The notes below the pieces were generated by a model. It ran no database searches. It was not told the DNA's origin and was given only the letters and a program-made list of their open reading frames with translations. The position numbers and the translations under genes are program-made. From Agarivorans sp. Toyoura001 (lineage in GTDB: Bacteria; Pseudomonadota; Gammaproteobacteria; Enterobacterales; Celerinatantimonadaceae), in the NCBI RefSeq assembly GCF_005405585.1, contig NZ_BJEQ01000011.1, forward strand, positions 91,988 to 155,987: a stretch of 64,000 nucleotides of DNA, in the 5' to 3' direction. Shown piece after piece: positions 26,067 to 35,019 of this stretch (positions within the stretch are counted from its first letter, which is position 1; the number at the start of each line of letters is the position of its first letter).

Positions 26067-26747
26067 TTAAAAATAGAGACGAACCACTGATTCCACAACA
26101 CAAGCTGGGCGACGACAACCCTCAATTTCAACGGTAATCTCTTTTACCAACTCTAAACCACGTTTAATTGGCGATACACGGGTTAAACGGGTGCGGGCAC
26201 GAATGCGGTTGTTCACCTTTACTGGGTAAGGGAAGCGAACTTGGTTAATTCCGTAATTCACCATCATTTTAGCTGAAGGGTAAAGCGGCTTGTCTGGATC
26301 TACGCTCTCAGTTAAGGCCGGCAATAAAGACAGAGTGAGAAAGCCGTGGGCAATGGTTGATTTAAAGGGGGATTCTTCAGCCGCGCGTTGAGGATCGGTA
26401 TGTAACCACTGATGATCTTTCGTCACATCGGCAAACTGATTGATTCGGTCTTGAGTGACACTTAGCCACTCACCAATATGAATCTCTTCGCCTAACTGCA
26501 TCGATAACTCTTCAAGCAGTGCTTCAGCTTTTGGGTGTAACTCAATCGTTTCTTTAAAGCTAGCTTGTTGCTCGCCATTGGAGCTTAGCTGGTGCTCTTT
26601 TACCCAGTTAACTAATTGATGGTGATGGGCTTTATTAAGAAACTCTATCCAATAATCACGAATGGCTGGAGACAACCAATCTTTAAGTTCAAATGGGTTT
26701 TGAGCCAACATTTCACGTTTTTTCTTAATAAAATCAACTACTTTCAT
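26067..26747 (-). CDS. MaoC family dehydratase
   Basis: Hot-dog fold (R)-specific enoyl-CoA hydratase-type protein. The N-terminal 75 residues are helical and of unknown role; the MaoC domain spans about 80-226 with the active-site hydratase-2 motif FADVTKDHQWLHTD (Asp/His pair) and SPFKSTIAHGFLTLSLLP. The extended N-terminus resembles PHA-associated MaoC proteins. The ATG at 26747 has AGGA 7 nt upstream. It stands alone, so a link to polyhydroxyalkanoate or fatty-acid metabolism is inference. Confidence 0.88.
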   Translation of the reverse strand: MKVVDFIKKKREMLAQNPFELKDWLSPAIRDYWIEFLNKAHHHQLVNWVKEHQLSSNGEQQASFKETIELHPKAEALLEELSMQLGEEIHIGEWLSVTQDRINQFADVTKDHQWLHTDPQRAAEESPFKSTIAHGFLTLSLLPALTESVDPDKPLYPSAKMMVNYGINQVRFPYPVKVNNRIRARTRLTRVSPIKRGLELVKEITVEIEGCRRPACVVESVVRLYF

Positions 26748-26924
26748 CTTTAATTCCTAATACATCTAGGCTCAACTGTGGGCATATTCTAAGATAATCG
26801 ACTAATCAGTCAAATAAATCTGTCGGCTATCTGTCAGTAACTGTATTCAAATATAGGCACAGTCGATCTAGTCGGCAAGGCTGTAACTAAGCAAATTAGT
26901 CACAATAGACAATAGTTTAGCTGA

Positions 26925-28139
26925 TTATCTCAGCCAAACTTGCAGGTCGCGAACAATTCTATTACCACTAAAAATGGGATGTGGATCTTCGATTGGGTCT
27001 AGCGCAAAGTAATCGCGTTGTTCTTCTGGCAAGGCGTGATAACTGCCCCACACTTGATAGAGCCAGGCTTCGGCATCCCAAGATAATTGCTGCTGCTGAT
27101 AATACTCTAATGCAGTTTGCCCTGCAGCGCTTTCTATAACGCCGAGTAAGTAATCCTCAACGTCTTGCTTAATCCTTTGCTCCTGCAAAGAGAATTCATC
27201 AACACTGGCGAGAGAGACGGCATGCTCAGGCTCACCATCAAGTTTATGGGGTTGTCGCTGTAAGTGAATTTGACTTACTGCATACAGTAAGTCTTGCTCG
27301 TGTTCAGGGTTGTGAATATCAACGCTGGCGCTGTTAAGTAAGGCTGGTGCTTGGTTGAATAAGCTCGCAACATCTACCTGATTGGTGGGGTCTTGCGGGC
27401 TAAAATCTGGATGCTGAGCATGAAACAGCTGCAAGCCTTTTAGTAAACGAGATTTACCGCGTAGCTCACGAAAACGTCCTAATAAGGTCAGCAGTCGCGT
27501 CTGTACCACCGCCAGTTCTTGCGTACAGTCAAATACTGCTTGGCTTAAGTTAATTGCTAATACTCGGCGCAGTTCCCGAATATCACCAGCAATTTGGCTC
27601 AAGGTATCAAAGTTTAGTAGCGATAAACTGTCGAGCAATTCACCCACTTGCTGTTGAGCCAGTTCGTTCTCGCGAATCTTTGCGCTTAAGCTTGGTACAT
27701 AACCAAACTCATTGTTAATACGGCTCCAAAGTACCCTTGAGCTGTGTCGCAAGCTTTCGGTAAGGCTATAGCTATGTTCGTTCAAATCACTGAGATAAAC
27801 GTCTGCAGCGGCTAAATCACCAATGTGCAGGGCTTCTTTATAATGCGCAGCGAGGGTTTTAATTGTTTCTAGGCGTGAACCAACGTTGGCGTCAATTTGG
27901 CGATTTCGGGTATCGCTTAGTGCTTCTTCGAGCAATGAACGCAGGTTTGAGCTTAAAATCAAACCTTCGTCGGCAGAAGGACGCCAAATAACCCCGGCTT
28001 TAAGCAGTGACTCAACTTGTTTGCTATCGAGTTTGGCTTCATCCAACTTGCCGTTCACATAAGCATGCATCAAGCTCTCGCCATGGCGGGCCAGTAGCTT
28101 AAATAGTTTTAACCCGGCTTGTTGCAGGTGTTGGTTCAC
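26925..28139 (-). CDS. MukF/MksF-like kleisin subunit of an SMC complex
   Basis: Third gene of a compact SMC operon. The 404 residues begin with a winged-helix-like region (about 5-75: LLKAGVIWRPS...LRSLLEEAL), followed by long helices (about 85-250) and a C-terminal helical/winged part ending ...GNRIVRDLQVWLR. This is the architecture of MukF/MksF/JetA kleisins that bridge two SMC heads. Direct sequence recognition is weak; the call rests on architecture and gene order (4-nt overlap with the MksE-like gene). No nuclease gene follows; the next gene, 178 bp away, is MaoC. Confidence 0.6.
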   Translation of the reverse strand: MNQHLQQAGLKLFKLLARHGESLMHAYVNGKLDEAKLDSKQVESLLKAGVIWRPSADEGLILSSNLRSLLEEALSDTRNRQIDANVGSRLETIKTLAAHYKEALHIGDLAAADVYLSDLNEHSYSLTESLRHSSRVLWSRINNEFGYVPSLSAKIRENELAQQQVGELLDSLSLLNFDTLSQIAGDIRELRRVLAINLSQAVFDCTQELAVVQTRLLTLLGRFRELRGKSRLLKGLQLFHAQHPDFSPQDPTNQVDVASLFNQAPALLNSASVDIHNPEHEQDLLYAVSQIHLQRQPHKLDGEPEHAVSLASVDEFSLQEQRIKQDVEDYLLGVIESAAGQTALEYYQQQQLSWDAEAWLYQVWGSYHALPEEQRDYFALDPIEDPHPIFSGNRIVRDLQVWLR

Positions 28140-28795
28140 AGTAGTGGCTCCTGCTGACCAATCGCATCCATGGCTTGCTGTTCTAAACCTAAACCTTCGG
28201 CTTCATCAATAAAGCTGATCACTTCAAAAATGTAATCCACTTTTGCTGTGGCAATGTAAATTTGCTTTTCTTGGTTAGGGCGCACCAAATAGCCCTGCTC
28301 ACATAGCCGTTTAAAAATCTGTTTTAACTGGCCATCAACTTGCGTGCTAGTAGAGCCAAACAACCTATATTGGGAGATTTTAGCTAACTGTTCTCGCAGT
28401 GCTGGCGTATCTTCTACTACGGTTTGCAGCTCACTTAAACGTAAAGCGACGCCTGCGCTAATGGGGGCGTCATGGCCCTGGGCTTCTTGGCTCAGTATTA
28501 GCCACTCGGTGAGCGGCAATAAGCTACCGGCAATATCACTAAATTGTTGGCTAATCACTTTGTGTTCGCTATCGCCTAACTCGCGATAGGCGCAAAAATA
28601 CAATTCGCCTTCGCAAGCGCTAGCTAAACGGCGGTTAAGTACATGCAAGTGGCTATCGATACGTTCGCGGTTGGCTTCTTGTGCCAAAAAGGCATAACCA
28701 GCTTCATCGCTAATTTGGCAAATAAACTGCCCGCTTAACAAGGCTTCTAATACTCGGCCGGTTTCGCTCATGCCGGTGGCGCTTAGTTTGCTCAT
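28136..28795 (-). CDS. MukE/MksE-like KITE subunit of an SMC complex
   Basis: Second gene of the operon, 219 residues. It has the tandem winged-helix look of MukE/MksE: EALLSGQFICQISDEAGYAFL then a helix (ERIDSHLHVLNRRLA) and a strand pair in the N-terminal half, and in the C-terminal half QLKQIFKRLCEQGYLV and IYIATAKVDYIFEVISFIDE. Relatives bind the kleisin and DNA. Start overlaps the SMC stop by 4 nt, and its stop overlaps the kleisin-like start by 4 nt, so strict stoichiometry by coupled translation is likely. Confidence 0.6.
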   Translation of the reverse strand: MSKLSATGMSETGRVLEALLSGQFICQISDEAGYAFLAQEANRERIDSHLHVLNRRLASACEGELYFCAYRELGDSEHKVISQQFSDIAGSLLPLTEWLILSQEAQGHDAPISAGVALRLSELQTVVEDTPALREQLAKISQYRLFGSTSTQVDGQLKQIFKRLCEQGYLVRPNQEKQIYIATAKVDYIFEVISFIDEAEGLGLEQQAMDAIGQQEPLL

Positions 28796-31700
28796 AGTTC
28801 GGCCTCGCTAGCAGCTTGTTGGGTGGCTTTAGCGGCTTGCGCAGCTTTAATTTTTTCTTTTAGTAAGTTGACCCGTGGCTGCACCACCTGAAGCTGACGC
28901 TTCTCGCGGTTAATAATGTAGCGGTGGGTAAATAAATCTAATACTTCAGATTCTGGGTTAGGGAAGGCACCTAGAATGCGAATTTGGTTATGATCACAAG
29001 CATCGAAGATCTTCTTCACATTGCTTTGGTGCAAGGTGCCTAGTTCATCTATCGGCCAGTGAATATAGGTATCAGCGTTGCCACGTAATAAGCGAGTAAA
29101 GGCCAATAAAAACTTACACAAAATAAGGTAGGCCATACCATGACTACTGGATTCGTTGAGTTGGCGGTCGGTTCTAATCACCAAATCGCTGTTGCCTTCA
29201 CGCAAGGTGAGTTCAATCAGCAATAAGCGAGAAACGCCCTCTTTAAGCGCGCTACGGCCAATAATGTCTAAGGCAACACGCATGCTGTTGGCGTAGTCTT
29301 CGTTTGGTAATTGGTTAAAGCCTTGTTGCTGCCAGCGCTGGAAGTTATCTACAAAAGCTTTTAGCTCGTCCCAAAACTCTAGTTCGCTAATTTTAGAGCG
29401 AATAATTACTGCAGAATCAGACACTCCATCAAGGCTTAAATCTTCCCCAATTTCGCGTGTAATTCGGCGGCTTTGGCTAAGAATGCGTTGGTCGATGTCG
29501 CTCAAGTTCTGGTAGAAACTGCTAATGCTCATGCCTAGGTTGCGGCCATGGTCGATCAGCCCTTGTACTTTTTGTGGTACTAAACCATTCAGCAGTTCTG
29601 ATAAATGCGGCACCAGCTCACGATAAGCGAGAGTAGGTTCTCCGTCTTCGCTGTGCCTGCGGCAAGCGGCGCGCGAGCGCTCCCAGGTTTCACTAAGGTC
29701 TGAGCCCGCTTGCTGGGCTAATAGGCTATCGAAGTGACGTACCGACTCATTTACTTGTTCTAGTTGTTGGTTACGTTGCTGAATTTGCTGCTCAGCTTGG
29801 CGAGTTCGTTCTGCGGCAGACCCACCGTTGCCCTCAGCTTTATGCTGCGGATGAGCAACTAAGGCCAACTGCTTTATTTTGCGTAATAGGTTCTGAGTGT
29901 GTGCATGTTGCTGCTGTACTTGCTCAAGCTGTTGTTTGAGCTGGCTTAGGCTAACTTGCTGAGTATCTCGCTGTTGCTTGTAGGTGGCGAGCTGCTCATT
30001 AAGGGCTTGTTTAGCGGTGCTTTGTTCTTGGCGAGCTTTTGCCAGTGCATCATTTAGCTGAGGTTTTTGATTTAGCCAGACTTGCTGGTGCCAAATCTTG
30101 TATTCGCTCACTTCATCACGATATTGCTCAGCATCTTGAATTTGCTGATTAAGCTGGCGTTTTTGTTTGGCTAAATCAACGATTAATTGGTCGTCTAAAC
30201 CTTGCGCTTGTAGTTCGCCACGATACCATTGTTCAGATTGCTTTAAGGCTTGTTTAGCCTGAGCTTGGCGCTGGCTTACGGCATCTTGTGCTTGGCTTAA
30301 TTGCGCGGCAATGGCGTCTATTTTTTCTTCCCACCAAGCCATTTTCTCTAACTTGGCTTCTTGATGTTGTTCGCGGATCTCTTCAAGATAATCTTGATGC
30401 TGAGACTGCGCGTTTTGCAGGTAGCTTTTAAGTTTGGTCTGCTGCTCGCGGGCTTCACTTTGGCGCTGTTTAAGGGCGCTTGAAAAGCTCTCTTTGAGTA
30501 GCAGCTTTTCTTCTTGTAAGCGTTTTAGTTTATCTTCGCTGTTGTGATGAGTGGCAGTGGCTTCGGCTACGCTTAAATCTTGCTGTTGCACCGCTTTGTT
30601 GGCTTCACTGAGCTCGGCTTCAGCTTGCTTCAGTTGCTTTTGAGCCTCTTGAAAAGCGTGTTGAACTTGCTCTAGCTGCTGTTTTATTTGCTCTTCGGTG
30701 GCGGCACACTCTGGCGCTTCAATGGCTTTTAAATCAAGCGCAAGGCCAAATACGCTATTGCTTTTGTCATCACTGTGAGGTTTTAAATCACGGCGGTTTA
30801 GCAGCTCTGGATTGATCAACTTACCAATGCTTTGTTCCCACAGAGGGTGTTCGCTGCGTAAGTGAGCCAATAAGCTGCCATCGGCCGGCTGTAAGCTATC
30901 TTTTAAGGCGCTAAGTTTACCCTCTAGTTGGCGACTATTTTGGCTAGCGCTAGCAAGTTGCTGGTCGGCTTGTTGGCGTTGCTGCTTAAGGGTTTGCAGC
31001 TGATCTGAGTGCTGGCGTAATTGGCTAGATAATAGTTGCTGTTGCTGGCTGGCTTCATCAAGGCGATTATCCATGATGTTAAGCTGGCGGCTTTCATCTT
31101 CGGTATAACCCATTTGCAAGGTGCCAGCTTCTAGCTGGGCCAGTTCCAACTGGTGTTGATGTTGCTGTTGCTGAAATTTGGTTTCTAGCTGGCTTAACTG
31201 CGCTTGCTGCTGTTGTTGCTCGCTACTCAATTCTGCTTGCTGTTGTTGTTTCTCTTGGTTTAACTGTTGCTGTAACTGGTCTTTGTTTTTGTGCAGCTTG
31301 TTTAACGCGGTGTTTAATTGCTCGTTAATCTCACTTTTACGCTGATTAAAGTGGGCTTCAATATCGCTATGCTGCTCGGTGAGTAGCTGGTGGCGCTCGC
31401 TTACTTCGCGAACCTGTTCACGCCATTGGGGCAGTTGCTCAACGGCTTTAAGAGCTTCTTCAATCTGTTTGTCTTGCCAAGCTTGGTAGTCATCTTCGAT
31501 GTGATTAAGTTGCTTGTCGAAACTGCTCACATCGGCATTGGCGCTAGAGACGGCTTGGTTTAAATGCTCACGCTGGTTTTGCCATTGTTGCTCTAATTCA
31601 CTGAGTTCATGCTTCAGCTGATTGAGCTGACGTTGCGCTTGCTCATTTTGGGCAAATAGCTCGCTTTCGTCATTTTGTAGGCTGGTATCTAGTTGTAGGA

Positions 31701-32511
31701 GTTGGGCTTCGCTAGCGAGTAACTGCTGGTGAATTTGCTCAAGCTTTACAAATTTAGGGCGAATAACTTCGAATTGCTGAATCAGACGGGTTTCTTGGAT
31801 CCAGGCTTGGGCTTTGTTGGCGTCAACCCAAGTGGGTTTTAGTGTCACGCCTTCTTCCTCTAAGATGGCGGCAATCATCGATTTGATGGTTTCCATCTTG
31901 CCTTCTTTAGAGTGCACTGCTTTGGCTAATTTTTCGATATGACGTAAGCCGTGTTTAGGGTCACACATGGCAAACTGGCGGGCGTAGGCTTTTAGGTCAC
32001 TATCGCCAGCATTTTGTAGGCTGCGGTCATTTTGAATAATGGCGCGATATTCACGAGTATTTAAAAAGCGAGTAGTGGCGAGTTGAGCACCATTAAATTC
32101 AAGCTTTTTAAGATGTTGGCCAAGCTTCGCGGGGGCTAAAAACCAGGTGCCTTGCTCGTCTTGTTTCTCAACAAAGTCTTCGAGAACAAAAGGTTTGCCA
32201 ATAAAGCGGTACTTTACCCCTTGGTCTTCACGACCGGAGGATAATACCACTTGGGCTTGTTGGCCGTTATATTGCTCATACTCGTAAATGATGTAGCTGG
32301 CTTCTCGTGGCAAGTACCATCGCTCAAAACTATCACGGGTGCTAGGTACAACTCGGCTAGGGTATTCACCATAGAACACGGGAATAAGACGCTGCAGGGT
32401 GGTTTTACCCGAGGCATTGGTTCCACAAATGTTACTGTGTTGGTCGAGTTTTAGTTCTACTACACCGTTAAGGTGAGTATCGATCAAGATGATCCGCAAT
32501 AAGCCAGACAA
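28792..32511 (-). CDS. MukB/MksB-like SMC ATPase (DUF3584-type)
   Basis: A 1239-residue SMC-type ATPase, first gene of its operon. Walker A is GTNASGKT at residues 30-37. Very long Gln/Glu/Lys-rich coiled coils run at about 250-545 and 620-1010, split by a hinge-like globular block (about 545-610, LRSEHPLWEQSIGKL...SVFGLALDL). The C-terminal head has a signature-like ESSSHGMAYLILCKF (from 1120) and Walker B YIHWPIDELG with D1155/E1156. All ATPase motifs look intact. Members form condensins that load or restrict DNA. In MukFEB and Wadjet loci the order is F-E-B; here the ATPase comes first. Confidence 0.8.
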   Translation of the reverse strand: MSGLLRIILIDTHLNGVVELKLDQHSNICGTNASGKTTLQRLIPVFYGEYPSRVVPSTRDSFERWYLPREASYIIYEYEQYNGQQAQVVLSSGREDQGVKYRFIGKPFVLEDFVEKQDEQGTWFLAPAKLGQHLKKLEFNGAQLATTRFLNTREYRAIIQNDRSLQNAGDSDLKAYARQFAMCDPKHGLRHIEKLAKAVHSKEGKMETIKSMIAAILEEEGVTLKPTWVDANKAQAWIQETRLIQQFEVIRPKFVKLEQIHQQLLASEAQLLQLDTSLQNDESELFAQNEQAQRQLNQLKHELSELEQQWQNQREHLNQAVSSANADVSSFDKQLNHIEDDYQAWQDKQIEEALKAVEQLPQWREQVREVSERHQLLTEQHSDIEAHFNQRKSEINEQLNTALNKLHKNKDQLQQQLNQEKQQQQAELSSEQQQQQAQLSQLETKFQQQQHQHQLELAQLEAGTLQMGYTEDESRQLNIMDNRLDEASQQQQLLSSQLRQHSDQLQTLKQQRQQADQQLASASQNSRQLEGKLSALKDSLQPADGSLLAHLRSEHPLWEQSIGKLINPELLNRRDLKPHSDDKSNSVFGLALDLKAIEAPECAATEEQIKQQLEQVQHAFQEAQKQLKQAEAELSEANKAVQQQDLSVAEATATHHNSEDKLKRLQEEKLLLKESFSSALKQRQSEAREQQTKLKSYLQNAQSQHQDYLEEIREQHQEAKLEKMAWWEEKIDAIAAQLSQAQDAVSQRQAQAKQALKQSEQWYRGELQAQGLDDQLIVDLAKQKRQLNQQIQDAEQYRDEVSEYKIWHQQVWLNQKPQLNDALAKARQEQSTAKQALNEQLATYKQQRDTQQVSLSQLKQQLEQVQQQHAHTQNLLRKIKQLALVAHPQHKAEGNGGSAAERTRQAEQQIQQRNQQLEQVNESVRHFDSLLAQQAGSDLSETWERSRAACRRHSEDGEPTLAYRELVPHLSELLNGLVPQKVQGLIDHGRNLGMSISSFYQNLSDIDQRILSQSRRITREIGEDLSLDGVSDSAVIIRSKISELEFWDELKAFVDNFQRWQQQGFNQLPNEDYANSMRVALDIIGRSALKEGVSRLLLIELTLREGNSDLVIRTDRQLNESSSHGMAYLILCKFLLAFTRLLRGNADTYIHWPIDELGTLHQSNVKKIFDACDHNQIRILGAFPNPESEVLDLFTHRYIINREKRQLQVVQPRVNLLKEKIKAAQAAKATQQAASEAEL

Positions 32512-32743
32512 AATGCATCCTTTTAATAAGCTAGATAAGCCTACTGTTTAATAAGTGAGTAGGCGCTGCCGCTAGGCAGGGCAATAGCGCAGTTTAACTA
32601 AGAAAGGGCATGGAGCGAAGTCTTGTTAAGAGTGTTTGCTCAAAAACTGTTAGTTATCATCAAAAAAACAATGTTGTGCTGTTTTCTTGACTAGTTGTTT
32701 AACTATTGCAGATTGTTAGCGCTTGTGGAATACTCCTGCGCCC

Positions 32744-32778
32744 TTGGGTTCTCTTACCCCAATCATCAAAAAGATAGG
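32744..32778 (+). promoter_or_regulatory. preQ1-I riboswitch in the yhhQ leader
   Basis: TTGGG (32744-32748) pairs with CCCAA (32758-32762) around loop TTCTCTTAC, then comes an A-rich tail TCATCAAAAAGATAGG. This copies the preQ1-I layout: 5-bp stem with GGG/CCC, a loop whose last C would pair with preQ1, and an A-tail that docks in the stem groove while AGG pairs back to the loop. It is close to the Thermoanaerobacter class (GGG...ACCCC...AACAAAACAAGG). The tail contains the ribosome site of yhhQ, so preQ1 would block translation. Confidence 0.72.
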
Positions 32779-32788
32779 TCGTAACAAT

Positions 32789-33442
32789 ATGTGGTTTTTA
32801 CAATTAACTGAGGCCGAGCGCCGCAGTGTTCTTATTTTGGCTTTGTTTCACATTGTGGCCATTGCTGCCAGCAATTATTTAGTGCAATTACCCTTCACCA
32901 TATTTGGTTTTCATACCACTTGGGGAGCGTTTACTTTCCCGTTTATTTTCCTAGCAACAGATCTTACGGTGCGTTTGTTTGGCGCGAGCCGAGCACGTAA
33001 AATTATCTTCACTGCCATGTTCCCCGCCTTGTTGGTGAGCTACTTGGTCTCGGTATTGTTTTATCAGGGCGAATATCAAGGTTTAGCGGGATTATTAGCT
33101 TGGAATGGGTTTGTGGCACGTATCGCTTTAGCAAGCTTTCTGGCTTATTCGGTGGGTCAGCTACTCGATGTGAAGGTGTTTGATCGCTTACGCCAATTAA
33201 AATACTGGTGGGCAGCCCCTGCTGGCTCGAGTGTATTTGGTAACTTGGTCGATACCATTTTGTTCTTTGCTGTGGCCTTTTATGCCAGCAGCGATGCTTT
33301 TATGGCGGAACATTGGTTAGAAATTGCTTGGGTAGATTACGGCTTTAAACTCGCGGTGAATATCGCCTTGTTTGTACCTTTATACGGCATGCTACTGCAC
33401 TTCTTACAAAACCGCCTACAAAGAACAAAAGTGGCGGCGTAA
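32789..33442 (+). CDS. yhhQ: Queuosine precursor (preQ0/preQ1) transporter YhhQ
   Basis: Inner-membrane importer of 7-deazaguanine precursors for tRNA queuosine. Six hydrophobic helices; the family pattern LFHIVAIAASNYLVQLP, TWGAFTFPFIFLATDLTVRLFG and GSSVFGNLVDTILFFAVAFY is clear. I start at ATG 32789 (MWFLQLTEAERR); the longer frame from 32723 runs through the riboswitch. 217 residues, usual length. Controlled, by inference, through the preQ1-I element just upstream. Confidence 0.94.
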   Translation: MWFLQLTEAERRSVLILALFHIVAIAASNYLVQLPFTIFGFHTTWGAFTFPFIFLATDLTVRLFGASRARKIIFTAMFPALLVSYLVSVLFYQGEYQGLAGLLAWNGFVARIALASFLAYSVGQLLDVKVFDRLRQLKYWWAAPAGSSVFGNLVDTILFFAVAFYASSDAFMAEHWLEIAWVDYGFKLAVNIALFVPLYGMLLHFLQNRLQRTKVAA

Positions 33443-33453
33443 AAAAAAGAATA

Positions 33454-33482
33454 AAGCAACCAACAAGCGCGGTTGGTTGCTT
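33454..33482 (-). terminator. Terminator of the DUF2059 gene
   Basis: AAGCAACCAAC (33454-33464) and GTTGGTTGCTT (33472-33482) are perfect complements with a 7-nt loop. On the minus strand the stem is followed by TTTATTC and eight T, so it terminates the gene ending at 33488; it may also stop yhhQ transcripts. Confidence 0.8.
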
Positions 33483-33487
33483 GCCAA

Positions 33488-33937
33488 TTAGTTCGCAGCT
33501 TCTTGTTGCTGTTTCACTTGAGCGGCGGCTTGTTGCAACATCTCTTCTAGTTTTTTGTGATGACCTTTAGCGACCATTGCGCTGGCTAAGGCGGTTTCAC
33601 GAATCAAGGTTGCATTAAGCGCTTGGCTCTTTTGCCCCACAGGGGTTTTGTAAAAAGCCACCAATTGCTCCAACTCTTCATCAGTAAAGTGCTTTAAGTA
33701 TACCTCTGCAATTTTTGGTTTCATTTCATCCCAAGTGAGGTAAGTCTCGGCCCATTGATTAAGTACCGGTTCAAATTTACTCAGCGGTGGGTTTTGACGA
33801 ATCAATGCTTTATTGAGATTGGTGCGAATAATCTGCATTTGCTGTTCGCTGTTATTGAGCTCTAGCAAATCATTGATAGGGGCAGCTTGTAGTGAACAAC
33901 TGGCAAGTACTAAGCTGGCAGCAAATAGCTTTTTCAT
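33488..33937 (-). CDS. Exported DUF2059 protein
   Basis: Periplasmic protein of unknown function, 149 residues with a signal peptide ending at LQA (about 19). The DUF2059 core spans about 60-125, with TYLTWDEMKPKIAEVYLKHFTDEELEQLVAFYKTPVGQK in the middle; the pattern FTxEELxxLxxFYxxPxGQK is the family signature. The tail is Gln/Ala-rich. Monocistronic, convergent with yhhQ. Confidence 0.88.
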   Translation of the reverse strand: MKKLFAASLVLASCSLQAAPINDLLELNNSEQQMQIIRTNLNKALIRQNPPLSKFEPVLNQWAETYLTWDEMKPKIAEVYLKHFTDEELEQLVAFYKTPVGQKSQALNATLIRETALASAMVAKGHHKKLEEMLQQAAAQVKQQQEAAN

Positions 33938-34104
33938 AGGTTCTTCCTTGAAGGCACGTGTTGATAATGGCTTATCAATAGTTCAAATCTTAGGTGTTTA
34001 GCCTACACCTTCTGTCATTGTGGGGAAAGGATTGTAATAGCAGAACACGCTGCGCTTGCGTTAAAATAGTGGGCTTGTTAAGGGATAAACCGAGTTATTG
34101 TTAT

Positions 34105-34536
34105 ATGGCGAAAGCAAAGCACCAAGTAAAGCTGCACAGCTTTGGAATTTATAATAAGTGGGACAGCGATAGCAAAGCGCTGCCTCAGATTACTGAGTTT
34201 ACTACTCAGGTTGAAGCGCAAATAGATGTAGAATTTGGCCTTATTGTGAACATTAAAAAAGCCAAAGGTCAAAAGGTGCGTTACTGCATTTACCACCCTG
34301 ATATTCCTGATTCCGATGGTCAAATCATGGCTCCCTTTGATGGGGAAGAATATGTGCGCAGCAATGATTGGGACTTTTACCTAGGTGACACTATTTGGCC
34401 ACCGATTAGTAATAAGTTAGGTACCTGGCGAATGACTTTGGAGTTAGCTGGCGAGCTGATTGCGGATAAGTCTTTCGAGCTATTTCAAGATAGCCCTGGA
34501 GACCCAGCGCAGTTTTACCGTAAACGCGGTATGTAA
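34105..34536 (+). CDS. DUF3859 family protein
   Basis: Unknown function; 143 residues from ATG 34105. The family shape is visible in VKLHSFGIYNKW near the start and WDFYLGDTIWPPISNKLGTWRMTLELAGELIADKSFEL in the second half, suggesting an all-beta sandwich. The frame is open upstream to 33994, but those codons are Cys-rich and unlike the family. No signal peptide. Convergent with the VOC gene 5 bp away. Confidence 0.75.
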   Translation: MAKAKHQVKLHSFGIYNKWDSDSKALPQITEFTTQVEAQIDVEFGLIVNIKKAKGQKVRYCIYHPDIPDSDGQIMAPFDGEEYVRSNDWDFYLGDTIWPPISNKLGTWRMTLELAGELIADKSFELFQDSPGDPAQFYRKRGM

Positions 34537-34541
34537 AGTAC

Positions 34542-34955
34542 TTAGGCTAATGGGCAGTTAAGCATCCAGTTAATAGCAAATTGGTCGCACACTCGGCCAA
34601 ATCGCGCTTGCCAGAAAGTATCTTGTAGCCCCATGATGATGTCGCCATTTTCCGAGAGCTTGTTAAACACCGCTTGCTGGTGGGCTAAATCGCTAAAATT
34701 TAGGTTTAGCTCTATATTTCCGGCACTTTTTAGTTGCTCACCGGGCATGCCATCAGAACCCATAAACTCCAGCTCTCCGGCTTTAAAATGACAATGCATT
34801 ATGTTGTTAAGTAACTCGCTGGGAATAGGCATATCGGTTTGTGTATCGCCAAAGCGCATTAAGGCTATTACCTCACCATCGAAACACTGCTGGTAAAAAT
34901 CCAAAGCTTGCTCGGCTTTGCCGGCAAAATTAAGGTAGGGAATGATGGTTTGCAT
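34542..34955 (-). CDS. VOC superfamily protein, PhnB-like
   Basis: Glyoxalase-fold protein of the PhnB group, 137 residues. It shows TIIPYLNFAGKAEQALDFYQQCFDGEV at the start (typical PhnB), the MHCHFKAGELEFMGSD block and DTFWQARFGRVCDQFAINW at the end. Function of the group is mostly unknown. ATG 34955 has GGAG 8 nt upstream. It lies behind the small PA3496-type gene, from which it is separated by a terminator. Confidence 0.85.
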   Translation of the reverse strand: MQTIIPYLNFAGKAEQALDFYQQCFDGEVIALMRFGDTQTDMPIPSELLNNIMHCHFKAGELEFMGSDGMPGEQLKSAGNIELNLNFSDLAHQQAVFNKLSENGDIIMGLQDTFWQARFGRVCDQFAINWMLNCPLA

Positions 34956-34983
34956 AGGCATTTCTCCAATGCGCAGTAAAAAG

Positions 34984-35005
34984 AAAGGGAGTAAATACTC
35001 CCTTT
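34984..35005 (-). terminator. Terminator of the PA3496-type gene
   Basis: AAAGGGAGTA (34984-34993) pairs with TACTCCCTTT (34996-35005); on the minus strand it is followed by CTTTTT. It lies 14 bp after the stop at 35020. Confidence 0.75.
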
Positions 35006-35019
35006 GGTATTAGTTGAGA

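Noticed and set aside
26925..32511. Wadjet (JetABCD) anti-plasmid defence system
   Set aside because: No JetD/MksG nuclease gene on either side and gene order is reversed; called only an SMC-KITE-kleisin operon.
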